From the NCBI GenBank assembly GCA_000469685.2, contig LS997563.1:33448468-33512467 (forward strand): a stretch of DNA of 64,000 nucleotides, given 5' to 3'. The DNA comes from Haemonchus contortus. Its lineage: Eukaryota; Nematoda; Chromadorea; Rhabditida; Trichostrongylidae. Positions 17,601 through 27,539 of this stretch are shown piece after piece. The notes under the pieces were generated by a model. That model made no database searches. It saw only the letters and a program-made list of their open reading frames with translations, and had not been told where the DNA came from. Made by a program: the position numbers and the translations under genes. Numbering within the stretch: position 1 is the first letter of the stretch; the number at the start of each line of letters is the position of its first letter.

Positions 17601-18587
17601 AACCATAGCCATCACATGTACGATCACTAGCGCACATGAACGAAGCATAATCTATCGTTGCAAATGGTATATCGCATATGTTATCAGCTTGATATATCCT
17701 GAAAGAGAGTGAACCGATCGAAACAGTAGCAAAGCAAAACTTGCAATTGCTAAAACATTAGAAAACATGGGAGCGGCACCTTATGCGATTATCACTGAAG
17801 AGAACTGCCAGCAAGTGCACGGACGAGTTCAGGGAATCCATCACAATCCATCTGAGGCGGAGTACTTTGGGTGGCCTTGGTGAATCAAAAAGGGTCGGAT
17901 GGACTTCTTGAACTCTGTAACGTTGGATAAAATCAGTCAATGAAAGACGAGGACTCTATAAATGAACCTATGTGAAACGCAATACTAACTCGCAAATATA
18001 TTGATTATAGGGGACGTTGCCATCTGCTTTTGAGATCCATAAATCTGTGGAAACCCGTGTTATAAAAAGGCAATTTGCAGACGAAAGTACGGCCAAAGAG
18101 CCATCATGCATGACCGACATAGAAGTAATCTCGACATCATCAGGCAGACTCGGTGAAAGAAGGACTTTCTGAAAGTGATTTTTGTAAACCAAATCGAGCT
18201 TCCGCTTTGAAAACTGTCCAGGAAGTAGCCCTAGCTTTGGTTTAGCGAAGATTTTTGGAAATTTTGAAAATATTATCTGCCATTGCTTGATCTACGATAG
18301 TTTTTCACTCGAAAAACCATAACATCCCATCTGTCTAGCACTGTCTAGTACCGTATTGTGGGAGCTCTCAGGCAAAAACGTAGTCTAATCAAATAGCTGA
18401 AACGCAACGAAAAATGCTTCCTCACCACTGATCTTGTGTATTCGGCTACTCCATTATTGTTGTTCAACCCATAAACAAACGTCATCGACCCATCACAGAA
18501 TATAACCAGGTTTTTATATCGAAAAGAAGAAATGAGATACGGTTTGCCAAGAAGAGATTTTCGCAATTCACTGAGACTTGTTCTCAT
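8675..18587 (-). CDS. NUP88-like nucleoporin, 16 exons
   Basis: Exons run from 18587 down: 18426-18587, 17990-18213, 17780-17914, 17571-17698, 17354-17449, 17001-17095, 16858-16940, 16645-16806, 16370-16585, 16157-16281, 14984-15091, 14733-14805, 12882-12953, 11494-11607, 8860-8957 and 8675-8783. The product is about 666 residues; human NUP88 has 741. The N-terminal half reads as a beta-propeller with NUP88-like blocks: LLAVLFSDNRIRIYQ, VVIAIDSEGEMYS, and a segment around PLATAFLK. The C-terminal third is coiled coil (REKNEQLRTD; LSAEELKLLARLKECRAKM) ending in GKEELTALKSRLENLC, matching the end of the NUP88 coiled coil in register. The ATG follows TTTCAG directly, as at a spliced-leader acceptor. 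NUP88 sits on the cytoplasmic side of the nuclear pore with NUP214. Exon 10 is one base short of keeping frame by my count. Confidence 0.8.
9071..9806 (-). mobile_element. Mariner relic with terminal inverted repeats, in a NUP88 intron
   Basis: Terminal inverted repeats TTGGGTGTGTGCAGTAATTT and TTAGGTGTGTGCATTAATTT lie just inside TA dinucleotides at 9069 and 9807. The minus strand of the left half encodes a frame-broken mariner transposase C-terminal region (HHEHARPHVAKNILKKLQ, where family members have HHDNARPH). At 736 bp it is shorter than an intact mariner of about 1.3 kb, so it is an internally deleted, dead copy. Confidence 0.8.
9882..10598 (-). CDS. Unidentified Cys/Lys/Arg-rich 238-codon ORF inside a NUP88 intron
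   Basis: This is one of the longest uninterrupted frames outside the retroelement. It lies on the same strand as NUP88, within the 2.5-kb intron between its exons 14 and 15. The product is basic, has many serines and about a dozen cysteines, and contains a block with NGFWLCSPSRC preceded by paired Cys residues, which could be a zinc-binding fold. There is no signal peptide or membrane segment. A stop codon lies in frame shortly upstream of the ATG. I do not recognise a family. It may be a small nested gene, an exaptation from a transposon, or a chance frame in GC-richer sequence. Confidence 0.35.
   Translation of the reverse strand: MQRSIFQTKLSGYSSGRVLRESPSAVYRTGCCGSEKKHDVVCSVYEKDGVNLSVDDTIRSVSSQKCRKKAGSRSVTARNLVVCSKRFAKTNGIRPCALRKVVLQNRNGFWLCSPSRCTHGAFYEIKDPKGVVSVVETAPNRKMRFQAVCAESRSSKSRLNDSLDQEQRSEGTPAVCKNNAGENLGGFRECSESGPGSMKSCELCGRVAAWKDWQETKNRIPRQRLIGRRSGKSLHSSS
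10768..11040 (+). repeat. tRNA-derived SINE-like copy
   Basis: The copy begins GAGGTGGTGTAGGGGCAAGT, similar to the A-box part of a tRNA gene. About 35-40 bases on comes a weaker B-box-like stretch, then a tRNA-unrelated body with AAGCCAACC, CGTCTGGGAGGATAAAA and GGCTGGCCACCGCAAGTC, and a tail with TTCAATACGCCACTAC. The same order occurs at 49372-49678 and 63130-63345 on the minus strand. Shorter pieces lie near 35378, 44872 and 59785. It sits in a NUP88 intron. Confidence 0.6.
11678..12223 (-). mobile_element. 546-bp internally deleted mariner in a NUP88 intron
   Basis: About 30-bp inverted repeats (GGTTGATGCATAATTAGTGC on the left, GGTTGATGCATAATTATTGC on the right) are flanked by TA at 11676 and 12224. 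The minus strand carries a 130-codon frame. Its N-terminal part resembles a mariner start and its C-terminal part resembles a mariner end (FFACGIRSPNKWEAALD); the catalytic middle is absent. It is non-autonomous, and the frame is probably non-functional as a transposase. Confidence 0.85.
13403..13818. repeat. Foldback element, about 200-bp arms, in a NUP88 intron
   Basis: Two arms form a near-perfect palindrome around a short loop at about 13609 (TTTAATGG). The left arm runs from ACCCTAAAATTCCATAGATG to AACAATTCATATAGAAAAAT and the right arm mirrors it, including GTGGGCGGGGTTTGGAGTTG against AACTCTAAACCCCGCCTACT. Arm mismatches are few. Transcription of NUP88 would place the whole hairpin in intron RNA. 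Confidence 0.9.
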
Positions 18588-20556
18588 CTGAAACTAGAGA
18601 ATTTACAAAATCCTCTCGAAGCTTCCGGACTTTGATTATAAACGAGCAGAGAGTATTTGGTGCCTCAGCTTTTCTACGGTTGAGTTTTTGGGTCGTGTGT
18701 AATCACAGTGGAAAGAGAAACTCCCTAACAATGATAACAATGAAAGCACGACATCTTTGTTTCACGTTTCACCTGAGGGAGAAGAGAAAATTAAACGTAA
18801 TATTAAGTGATAGAACCATCCAAACATTGAAATACAAAAGCTTCAAAGGCGATCGCATCTAAAAATATAGGAGCCGTCAAATCTAGTGCCTTGAGTGTAG
18901 TGCAAATGAGACGTTATAACTGACGGCCCAGAATAGTAACGGTGTGGGTGTGTGTCGATTCGTGCGATTCTGGGTGCGCGCGGCAAATTGCGCTGCGAAA
19001 TTCTGTGCGATTTGGACGATTCCGGCGCCTATAACTGGGGCCCAAATCTGAAGCGGAGTAGATTATTAAGGTGAGCTAGTCCTACTAATCTACTCTACTT
19101 CAAAATTGGGCCCCAATAATAGGCGCTGTAGTCGTCAGAATAGCTATGAATTTCGCCGCCCAATTTGCCGCGCGCACCCAGAATCGCACGAATCGTGCGT
19201 CCCCCTAACGATGTTCTACTGATAGTGGTAGTAACGGGTGGTTTGGGAGAACATTGTCCTTCTCATCTTCATTGTAATAGCGCAGAACAATCCACAAAAT
19301 ACTAGGATGTGGTCTGTAAAAGGTTTAAGCTGGGCCGTTCTAAGTAAGGAGGTTGACTCACGCCCTGATTCGCTTTGACCTTTGATAGCTCCACCGTATC
19401 AGCTGGGTGTAAATACTTGTGCCTAAACACTAAATCCTGAACATGCCACCGAGTACTCGAATCAGACGTACGCAGTAATCGAAGCAGCCCTCCAGTCTAG
19501 TCGACCGATCCACCCCTAGATCACTATGCATATTCTGTCCTTCAGCCAGAAATAAAGATTTGATCAGTCTGGGCGCTGCCCGCGATACCCATACTCGGTA
19601 TCGAGGGCGGTGTAAGCATCAAAATGGTTCGATGTACCCGATGCTTGAAGGCTGCACATCAAAATGATTGTAGGTTCATCTGCCATGCTTGCGTGGCGCC
19701 CCACAGTTTCTTACTTTGCCCATCTAAAAATCACAACATCCACAACAACATTGCCAAGCGAAGATGGTACAATTGATTCGACTCATCATCGCCAGAAACG
19801 AGATTGGATAACTGGACCACCCACATATCATATTCTGTTCTCGATGCGTCATACGTAAAAGGATTAGGATACATATTCAAGTACTTCTATCTATTTTATC
19901 ACTAAGAAATGTTGTAAAATTTTTAGAAGTTCTAGTTCTGTCATTGTTTGAAACTCGTTTTCGATGATATTTCATTTGATGAGCAACAAAACACTTAACA
20001 ACCATACTATTGAGGTGAACTGTCTCGTTATCACCAAATTCAACGTAGTCTATTAGCATCAATGTGCTCTACCAACTACTAAAAATGTAAAGTTCCTTCG
20101 GGAACCTATAACTAGTTAATCGAAGAGTCCTATAATTTCATATCCAAGCTTAAAATTGTAATATTAACTCTCATCGAAACAATAAACAATAAACATACAG
20201 TTAAGAACCAACTGCAGACAGTTCTAAACGAACGTTCACTTGGTCAAAAAGGTAGAATTAGAATGCTATAAGACTAAGCAATAAGATGTAAATCTCAACA
20301 GCGAAAAGTCAAATGCGAAAGTTCTAAAAAGGCAGCGACAGAACACAGACAAAAAAGAGCTATAAAATGTTAGAACATTCAACTTTGATAGTTCTTTTGA
20401 CGCGCCCTGATTCCCTTTCTCGCGGCTTTGGTAGAATGGGAGCTGGTCTCTCGACTGTGGGCATCACCATAGCAGGCGCGGAAGGATACAGTTGCAAACG
20501 TGATCTGAGGAGGAAATTTTTAGAAAAAGAACGTGTGCTAAGGAAAGTGTACCTTT
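18588..20556. other. Spacer between the HMG-CoA reductase and NUP88 genes
   Basis: Both flanking genes lie on the minus strand. Apart from the foldback element at 18952-19204 I find no gene here. The region would hold the NUP88 promoter and the 3' untranslated region of the reductase. The short plus-strand frames at 18578, 19664 and 20367 have no motif I can name. Confidence 0.4.
18952..19204. repeat. Foldback repeat, about 250 bp
   Basis: The left end GATTCGTGCGATTCTGGGTG and the following CGCGCGGCAAATTG reappear as reverse complement at the right end near 19160-19200. Inner parts also pair (GGCGCC-TA-AC-GGGGCCCAA against TTGGGCCCCAATAATAGGCG). Arms are imperfect in the middle. It lies about 0.4 kb upstream of the NUP88 start. 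Confidence 0.8.
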
Positions 20557-22870
20557 CTACCTGTTAAGCTTCATATGGCTAGACACCAGTTGGTCTGTGA
20601 CTAGAGCGGCCATCAAAGATAGCTCGCCAGCAAGCACCGTAGAACATATCACTTCCGCCAAGCGACGGGCATGCTCTCCTGCTTCTTTTGGTGATGGTCC
20701 AGCGCATGATAACATCTAAGAATGCACAATTTTCACGAATATTTTTCACCTCTTGAAGTATGAAAAGCACCACTGCACCTGAAGGCATTCGTTTTGTGGC
20801 CGCAGAATCGTTCCACCTCCTACCGTGCCGACTTCAACACAAGGCATGGTGCAACTGACATACAAGTCCCCATCCTCAGTTACATTCATACGAGTGGAGC
20901 ACATAGATGACGAGACAACTTGGGCAGAGTCCTGCATAAGCGTAGGTAAGTATGAAATCTGATAGTAAGAATCACAGCTAGAAGATCCGCTAGATAGGGA
21001 AATTGAGAAACGGAGAAGAGAATAAAAAGAACAGAAAATTCAAGGCTAGCGAAATCCGTAGAATCAAGGAAAATCATTACCTGCCCGGTTGCCAAGAATA
21101 TTGCGGCGACAACATTAGCTGCGTGAGCATTGTTTCCGCCAATGCACACAGCCCTATCAGATCCAGACTGTAGTTTAGACTAAATTGAATTAGATTATTT
21201 TAATTAATACTACTTCAATAAAAGAGTGGCTGTCGAAAGTGATAACCTGTGCAGCTGTAGCCATTTGTTTTGGAGTTGTTTTGAAAATAGACAGTACAAC
21301 ACTAGCTGGCAAAGTGCATTCCGCTACAACAGAGCGTCCGCGACCTTGGATCCTGGAGAAAATGAAGAATCTTCACTCGATTTGATATCGGAGCAAAATA
21401 CGTTGCAACATCCTAGTTCTACACCATAACTTGTAACATGTTTACTTCGGCAACTAACCAATTGATCGCAGCAGCTTTTTTATCGACACAGTAATTTCCA
21501 CTCAGAGCCAACAATTGCATTGATGGAAACTTTTCCTTTAGAAGCCGCATTGCCAGGTTGCATCCTCTGAAAGTCGCTACACTGAACCTATACACCATAA
21601 AATCCGTATGAACACTCACTTTGATACCATGTTCATACCCATCGCATCTCCAGTCAAAGCGACGAAGCGTACAAAGGCTAGATTTCCGTCTATAGCTACT
21701 TCTACGGTACGCAGTTTAGCGAACCTTAACAAGAACATGCAGAAAGTCTAGCCAACCTAATCTTTACCTAGAACATACCGACTAGTAGACTCAAACTCAT
21801 TTCTGACGAGAATGAAGTTTTCGGGGACCGCGAGCCACTGTTTCAGCTTCCTAAGAAAAATTACGGTAAGTCATAGTAACAATTGAAAGTTAGCCATTCA
21901 CACAGAACCACTAGCTACTCACACGGCCTCCGAAGCGGAAGGGAATTGGACAACGGGAGCACGCGTCATACCCTCGTCGAAGATGCAGGTGGAAACACCA
22001 CCACTTTTCTGAAAACTTCGTCTGTGCTTTAATACAAAGCACACTAATAATAGACTAAAAAAGACTGATTCTTGGTATGCGTTAAGCGCTTTTTTCAGCG
22101 AAACGTTATGATCTTCAAGTAATAAGATCCCTCAAATTTGCTGGTTTAAAATTTCTCTGATCTGTAAAGCAACCAGGAATATCCCACATTCCGCAGCTCT
22201 GAAGAGTGAATTGCGTGGAAACGTACCTTTATTGCGCTGCAGCCTCTATTTGTGCTGGCTACCAACGCTCCTTCCGTAGTAGCCATAGGTACGTAAAATT
22301 CTCTACCGTTTATAGGAATGGGACCAGCAACACCCAAAGGTATCGGAACATACCCGATAACATTCTCACAACATGAATTGGTTACCTTAAAAATGAAGAC
22401 TCTTAATCATAAAAGGAAAAGAAGGCGGAACAACTTACATATTTGTAGTCATAGTTCTTATACGGTAGCTCCTTCAGAACCTCCGGAGCAACGTAAGTAC
22501 GTCTGACAAATATAGCCGTTTCAGCATCCAGGCGCGACTCCAATTCACGACATTTGACGATGCCACGTTTAACGAGACGGAGAGCATCAAATGCAGAAAG
22601 AGTCTTACCTGAACAGACAAAGGAATAACTATCAGGGCCGAAATGGGAGAATGGAGATTCAAACTTCACTAGAACAAAAGAAAATTCACCTTCGTTCCAA
22701 TCACGAGAAAGCTCATCAAGAGATTTCGGTGATGTCTCACTGATTTGCTGCGGATTTTCATCATTTGATGTTTGTGTGCAAGCATCAGTAGTTACTGGAG
22801 CTTCGTTGTCTAAATGTGATGCTTTTATCCTAATGTTCAAATTCCACTCAGAAGGCACAGCTTCAATGGA
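20557..22870 (-). CDS. hmgr-1: HMG-CoA reductase, complete catalytic domain
   Basis: Exons from 5' to 3': 22690-22870, 22439-22608, 22227-22385, 21923-22008, 21779-21850, 21620-21724, 21459-21566, 21247-21352, 21081-21179, 20779-20931 and 20557-20715, about 465 codons with all phases consistent. The enzyme reduces HMG-CoA to mevalonate with NADPH. Recognisable blocks are [106 protein letters not shown] and GELSLMAAL. All four catalytic residues are present: Glu in TTEG, Lys in DKKAA, Asp in GQDSAQ across a splice junction, and His in SSHMK. The stretch before GGNNAHA is more diverged than usual. Nematodes do not make sterols de novo, so the mevalonate probably feeds prenylation, dolichol and quinone synthesis. 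The N-terminal exons are uncertain. Confidence 0.95.
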
Positions 22871-23462
22871 CTGAAACTGAAGTTTTGTCATATCTTCATA
22901 TGTAACTATGAAGTTTGGTAACTACATTATCAGGAATTCTCACTATGAGTGGTATAACAACCATGTTGTTACAACACTGGAGTACAAAACGATCACTTCA
23001 AAATTATCTGCTAGACGCTAAACAAAGTGCAATGCAGAATTAAAAAATCTGATTATAAGCCAGGCGTGGGCTTCGCATGTTATCACTTTGTCCATCATAT
23101 ATTGTTTCTTTCCCTCCACGATTCATAATGATTCATGACATCTGATAGGCACTAGAGATCATCCCACACAACCTTCAATAAAATCGATCCGGGGTTCATC
23201 TATTTGGATGTATCAATTAAAACCCTTTGCATTAATATTGTGTAACATCGCATCTTAGATTTTGGACTGGCCTCAGTGTTAACTAAAACGTGGAAATCTA
23301 CTAAAACTGAGACCAGTTGGAAAGAAGGGAAAAATCAAGGCCTGGATTTTATGCAAATCATTTAAAATCTGACTTTCTACAAAGCAGCGATGCATTATCA
23401 TCCCCTATCAAAACATTTTCCAACCATACCCTCTATTAAGACGAAACTGAAGCTTAAAAAAA

Positions 23463-24260
23463 TTCCTACAACGTATTACTATAGATTGGTTCGTCTTCTG
23501 AAACAGGCATAAACATATCTGATAACAACATAATCAGCACGGGGCCTAATGATTCTCGAATAGAATCTTGTGGAAAAATTGTTGCCGCATATTTAGCGAC
23601 TGATGGCATGCCACAAAAAATTGAAACAAAACGAACCGAAATCCTCATAATCCTCGTCACCGATCGAAAAACGGGGAACACGCCTTTGCCTCTTCAGTGA
23701 TTGAATCTTTTCAATAATCCAACTAAATAAAACAATTCAAACAAAAATGGATACCACACACATGTTGATACTCATGCCTACTCTGATGTCAAAAGGATTC
23801 CTTAAATGCAAAGGCAACTCAGAAAAAAAGCACATAGAAATTTACTGGCGCCCAAGTTTTTTTGGAGACATACTTTTCGACGTGCTCTTTCCAGGATTCT
23901 TTTGTAATATCGAGCGAATTGAGAAAAGTGCGTATATCACTCTCTTCTCCTCTGCCCATATTAAGTAGTTGCTCGATGAGAATCAATAAGCAGCAGGCAT
24001 CCCAAGCTGTAAAAAGAATGGTTAGCACGCTGAGTCACAGGCAAAAGGAAAAAACTTGAGGTGAGGAAACAGGACCATGACGAGAGCGAATAGCTTGCTA
24101 ATTGGCCACTCAGTATCCGAAAAGGGAAGGAAGCGAGTAAAACAGCTTCTGAGGAACAGATACAGCACCAGATATTCAAAGCTGTAAAAGCTTGGGCCAG
24201 ACACAAGCGATCTTGCGATATCGATTAACTGAAGACGTGAAATTGTCAGTTGTACGTAAT
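23463..24260 (-). CDS. Possible upstream (N-terminal) exons of the reductase gene
   Basis: Three minus-strand segments look exon-like. One near 24100-24236 follows an acceptor and is rich in Phe, Leu and Tyr, as in membrane segments. One near 23860-24010 follows TTTTTACAG and contains LLILIEQLLNMGRGEESD. One near 23466-23681 contains a Cys-Gly-Met-Pro-Ser-Val-Ala-Lys-Tyr stretch. They could encode the membrane region of the reductase, but I cannot align them with the sterol-sensing domain, and splice phases to the catalytic part are not resolved. They could belong to another gene. Confidence 0.25.
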
Positions 24261-24341
24261 TGCACTTTTTGTAAACGGTGACGTACTTTTGCGCTGAACA
24301 GTGAGAAGGATAACAGATGCGTGCTTCTCGCAATCATTTCA

Positions 24342-24616
24342 ATGGCCGCATTCATACTAGGTGCCGTTTTCCGCAGTCGAGTGCGGAATACGGCAGTCTC
24401 TAATGTTGAATTCCGCACTCGACTGCCGAAAACGGCAGTCGGTGCCGTTTTCCGCACTCGACTGCCGAAAACGGCACCGACTGCCGTTTTCGGCAGTCGA
24501 GTGCGGAATTCAACATTAGAGACTGCCGTATTCCGCACTCGACTGCGGAAAACGGCAGTCGAGTGCCGTTTTCCGCACTCGACTGCCGAAATCGGCACCT
24601 AGTATGAATGCAGCCA
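24342..24616. repeat. Nested palindromic element with 18-bp terminal inverted repeats
   Basis: The ends GCATTCATACTAGGTGCC and GGCACCTAGTATGAATGC are perfect inverted repeats. Inside, the motif GCCGTTTTCGGCAGTCGAGT and its reverse complement recur at least seven times with variations, so that the whole is a palindrome built of smaller palindromes. A shared piece, GAATTCAACATTAGAGACTG, pairs with CAGTCTCTAATGTTGAATTC. Both strands are open through it because the motif lacks stops in some frames. Size and ends fit a MITE or foldback element. Confidence 0.9.
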
Positions 24617-25085
24617 ATCGCAGCCACTACTTTCGAAATCATCTGAGACATTGACTTGACGGTGCTTGGCACGCATGGAATTGGGAAGCACAACGGCAAT
24701 AACTTCGGAGTAAAATGCACGATATTAGCGCAGGAGACGTAGATTTTAGCAGAAAGGCATTAGAAGCGCCCCCGGTTTTTCAGAGAAATTCTGGAAAGAA
24801 CGTTAGAGATGAGTGCTCGTCCATAGCCAACGATCTTTTGCCGTTTATACCGCTTTGCGACTCGTGACTCAGTAGTATTATAACGGCATCTTCCTTATCA
24901 CAAGTATAAGGGGGACAGCAAGAAGTCTCATTCGCTACTGACAGTCGTCTGTGGTCGTCTGTGGCAACAGGGGATTCCATCCACTTGAGCGGTGGGACCC
25001 TGGTGACTTACGCTTCGAATTATGTGTTTTAAATGTTTCGTCACATTTGCCAGGGAAGATAACGCGATTTTTGGACACCAGTCGT

Positions 25086-25197
25086 ATGTTTGTAAGACGC
25101 ACTTATGTTGCTCCGGAGGTTCTGAAAGAGCTCCCGTATAAGAACTATGACTACAAATATGTAAGTTGTTCTGCCTTCATTTCCTTTTATGATTAAG
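25086..25197 (+). pseudogene. Inverted partial copy of an HMG-CoA reductase exon with its intron start
   Basis: About 110 bp repeat, in opposite orientation, the end of the reductase exon at 22439-22608 plus the first intron bases. Both encode [19 protein letters not shown] and continue through the donor GTAAGTTGTT into intron sequence. By eye there are only a handful of differences, mostly at third positions or in the intron. Because intron sequence is included, the copy arose at the DNA level and not by retroposition. No acceptor or neighbouring reductase exon accompanies it, so it is most likely non-functional. Confidence 0.85.
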
Positions 25198-25524
25198 CAT
25201 TGTTTGTTGCAGTACTTCTGGTGAGAAATCATCCCTAACGTGACTTTAAAATTCTTTCAAAGCATTTCATGCGGAGTGTTGATGCTCGAGGGGATATGTA
25301 TCAATGAATGCTCAAGACTACTTTAATACTTTTCTACCTCGACATTAGGTTACATACAGTCCTTTTATTTGCAAAATAGTACTTTTAAGGCAACAATGAA
25401 TGAGTAAATGTGGAAAATACCAAAAGAATTTATTTAGCAACACGTTAGCAAAAAAACCGAGGAAGCCTCAGTAGTGAATAAGATGCTATCCTTTCGAATA
25501 CCATTCTCTCTTTAACACATCCTG

Positions 25525-26637
25525 CTAAAATGCGGGAAACAAGCTCTCTGCCAGGGGACAGCTATCGATAGTTGTTTCTCTTTCCAAAGCGTAGAATTCT
25601 AGGCGAGTGTCATCGATGTATGAGTGTAGTTCTTCCGATGTCTTGTAAAAATCGCAACGGAACTGAAAACTATGAATAAACGCTGACACATGAGATGCTC
25701 TAATAATCGAACATAATGGCTAGAAATCATCGTTGCTTCTGAGCTCGTAATTAATGTATACGGGTAGTTTACTACAATGCAACGTCGCGGAAAACATAAC
25801 ACTAATAACTGAGCTGATCGTTTCAGTGCCGGAACCAAACCGTCTAAATTACAGAGGAAAGGTCTTTATTGTTGGGAAATAGTACAACGGCACCATTCCG
25901 AAACTGCACTGTGATCGTGTTTACATCTACCAGCCACTGCGTTGAAGCTGCTTTCACAGCGATTTCAGGGCTAACTATGTTTCGCCTTCGGATACAGTCA
26001 CGTAAATGCTTTCGGTGTACCACTCGAAGAAGACTCGGTAAACGGTGGGAGGGGTATTCCTTCTTCTTTAAATAAAAGCAAGTTTGTGACGTGACCATTC
26101 CCAATGTTCCAGACTATCGTGACAGCTGAGTACCTGCGTTCGAGAAAGTATAATAAGCTTATTTTACGTAAAAGGAAAATATTCATCAGCTCGACCTGTT
26201 GGCATTAAAAAGAACTCGGATACCTGGACCAAAAATGTGGACCATTTCTATAAAAAGCTAACTACCCTTCAAGATAAATGATCGAAGTTCATAGAGAAAT
26301 ATGCACATATAGAAAGTTCTTAGTTCATAGAAAATATGTACATACTAGTTGGTAAGTTGCCAACGCAGTACGAAGTTTTCCTAATTAGCTGTTTAATGAC
26401 GACATGCCCACAAACAAAGCTTTATAATCTCTTCGTTGTTCAAATACAAAAACTTGTCACCTTTACTGTCTCGTTTCCGATGACAACGTTAACGCACTCT
26501 GGGATTTCCTCGAGGCAGGTCTTCAGACAGGCGCCACGACTACTTACATACGTCGAATTGATGAAAGAGATATACGACGTATAATTAGCCCCACGGAAGG
26601 GAATTGCTTTGAATGTACAGAAAAGCATCCGATCCAT
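25525..26637 (-). CDS. PAN/apple-domain-like gene, copy 1 exons
   Basis: An exon at 26461-26637 (59 codons) follows TTTTCAG at an ATG and ends at AAAG|GTGACA. It has the spacing of a PAN/apple domain: CTFKA, then RGACLKTCLEEIPECVNV. A terminal exon at 25525-25662 (46 codons with stop) encodes FRCDFYKTSEELHS and ends PLAESLFPAF. Both exon lengths and splice sites are identical in copy 2, which argues for past selection as coding sequence. Middle exons between 25840 and 26150 (for example FRNGAVVLFPN) are unclear. PAN domains bind protein or carbohydrate and are often extracellular; a role here is inference. Confidence 0.5.
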
Positions 26638-27283
26638 CTGAAAACGTATTGATTCCGAAACAATTTCACAACTTTTGTGGCGTCCGAAGCCATTTGATTG
26701 AATTGATACCCCGACTGCGGTCGGAAATGTGGTAGTGGCGTGGGTTAGTGCTCAGTGCCGATCAAAGTTTTGTATCGAAACCAAAAACATCTCAAGGAAA
26801 TTGGTGACCAAGTTCCAAAAAACTACCACCATTTAATGCCCTCGAATTAAAGTGGGATCATCACCTGAAAGTATGCCATTAAAGATCGCATTAAAGTGGT
26901 AAAATAATGTATACCTATGGTGGTAAACATGGATTGGTGCTCATCGAGATGTAATGATAGATAGGAAACAAAAAAGAGGGTTGACGCTGCTTTTTTCATT
27001 CTAACAACACCGCCCTCTCTTTGGTTTGGTTTGGTTTGTGGGTACGGTGTGTTGAGTTGAAATGCCGTGATTCCACAACTATAGACAGGCTCATCATGAC
27101 TCTTGAATCCTCACCGAATCACATAGACGCCAGCAGCTACAGCAAATTGGTCATTCGATTGCTTTAAGAGAATTTCTCTTGCGGTACGGTTCACTAATTC
27201 GTCCTTCTTTGCTTCTTAACAACCAGTCGGATCGCTCGGCTAAAGTCAGGCTCTCCTCCTTCTTGTGACAAACACCCTATTCC

Positions 27284-27501
27284 TGTGGTGTCAAGGCGGA
27301 AGGGTGGCGCCTTTTATGGAAACAGAGAGATTGTTGTCTCTCTAGTAACGAACGAACGAGTAAAAACACGATGGTTCAGTGGTATATGTTTATTAACGAC
27401 CAATCAAACACCCTCGTTGCGGGTGGCGAGCAAGAGAAGCCTCCTTAAGCCCCGCCCCTAAGGAGCGGGGGTGACCGCGGGTTCTGGCCTATGCCAGAAC
27501 A
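27284..27501 (-). repeat. Long terminal repeat, 3' LTR in element orientation
   Basis: This is the 218-bp copy of the LTR: TGTGGTGTCAAGGCGGAAGG at its left edge, GCCTATGCCAGAACA at its right. It is preceded by ATTCC, which matches the base run following the other outer LTR. It lacks the 6-bp ACGACC repeat present in the right LTR. Confidence 0.9.
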
Positions 27502-27539
27502 CTCCCGCCGGCCACAAAAAATTAGAATTTATTTACAAA

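Noticed and set aside
24176..24720. Overlapping ORFs of 93 to 140 codons around the palindrome
   Set aside because: All derive from the GC-rich palindromic motif, which reads open in several frames; the products are mirror repeats and not proteins.
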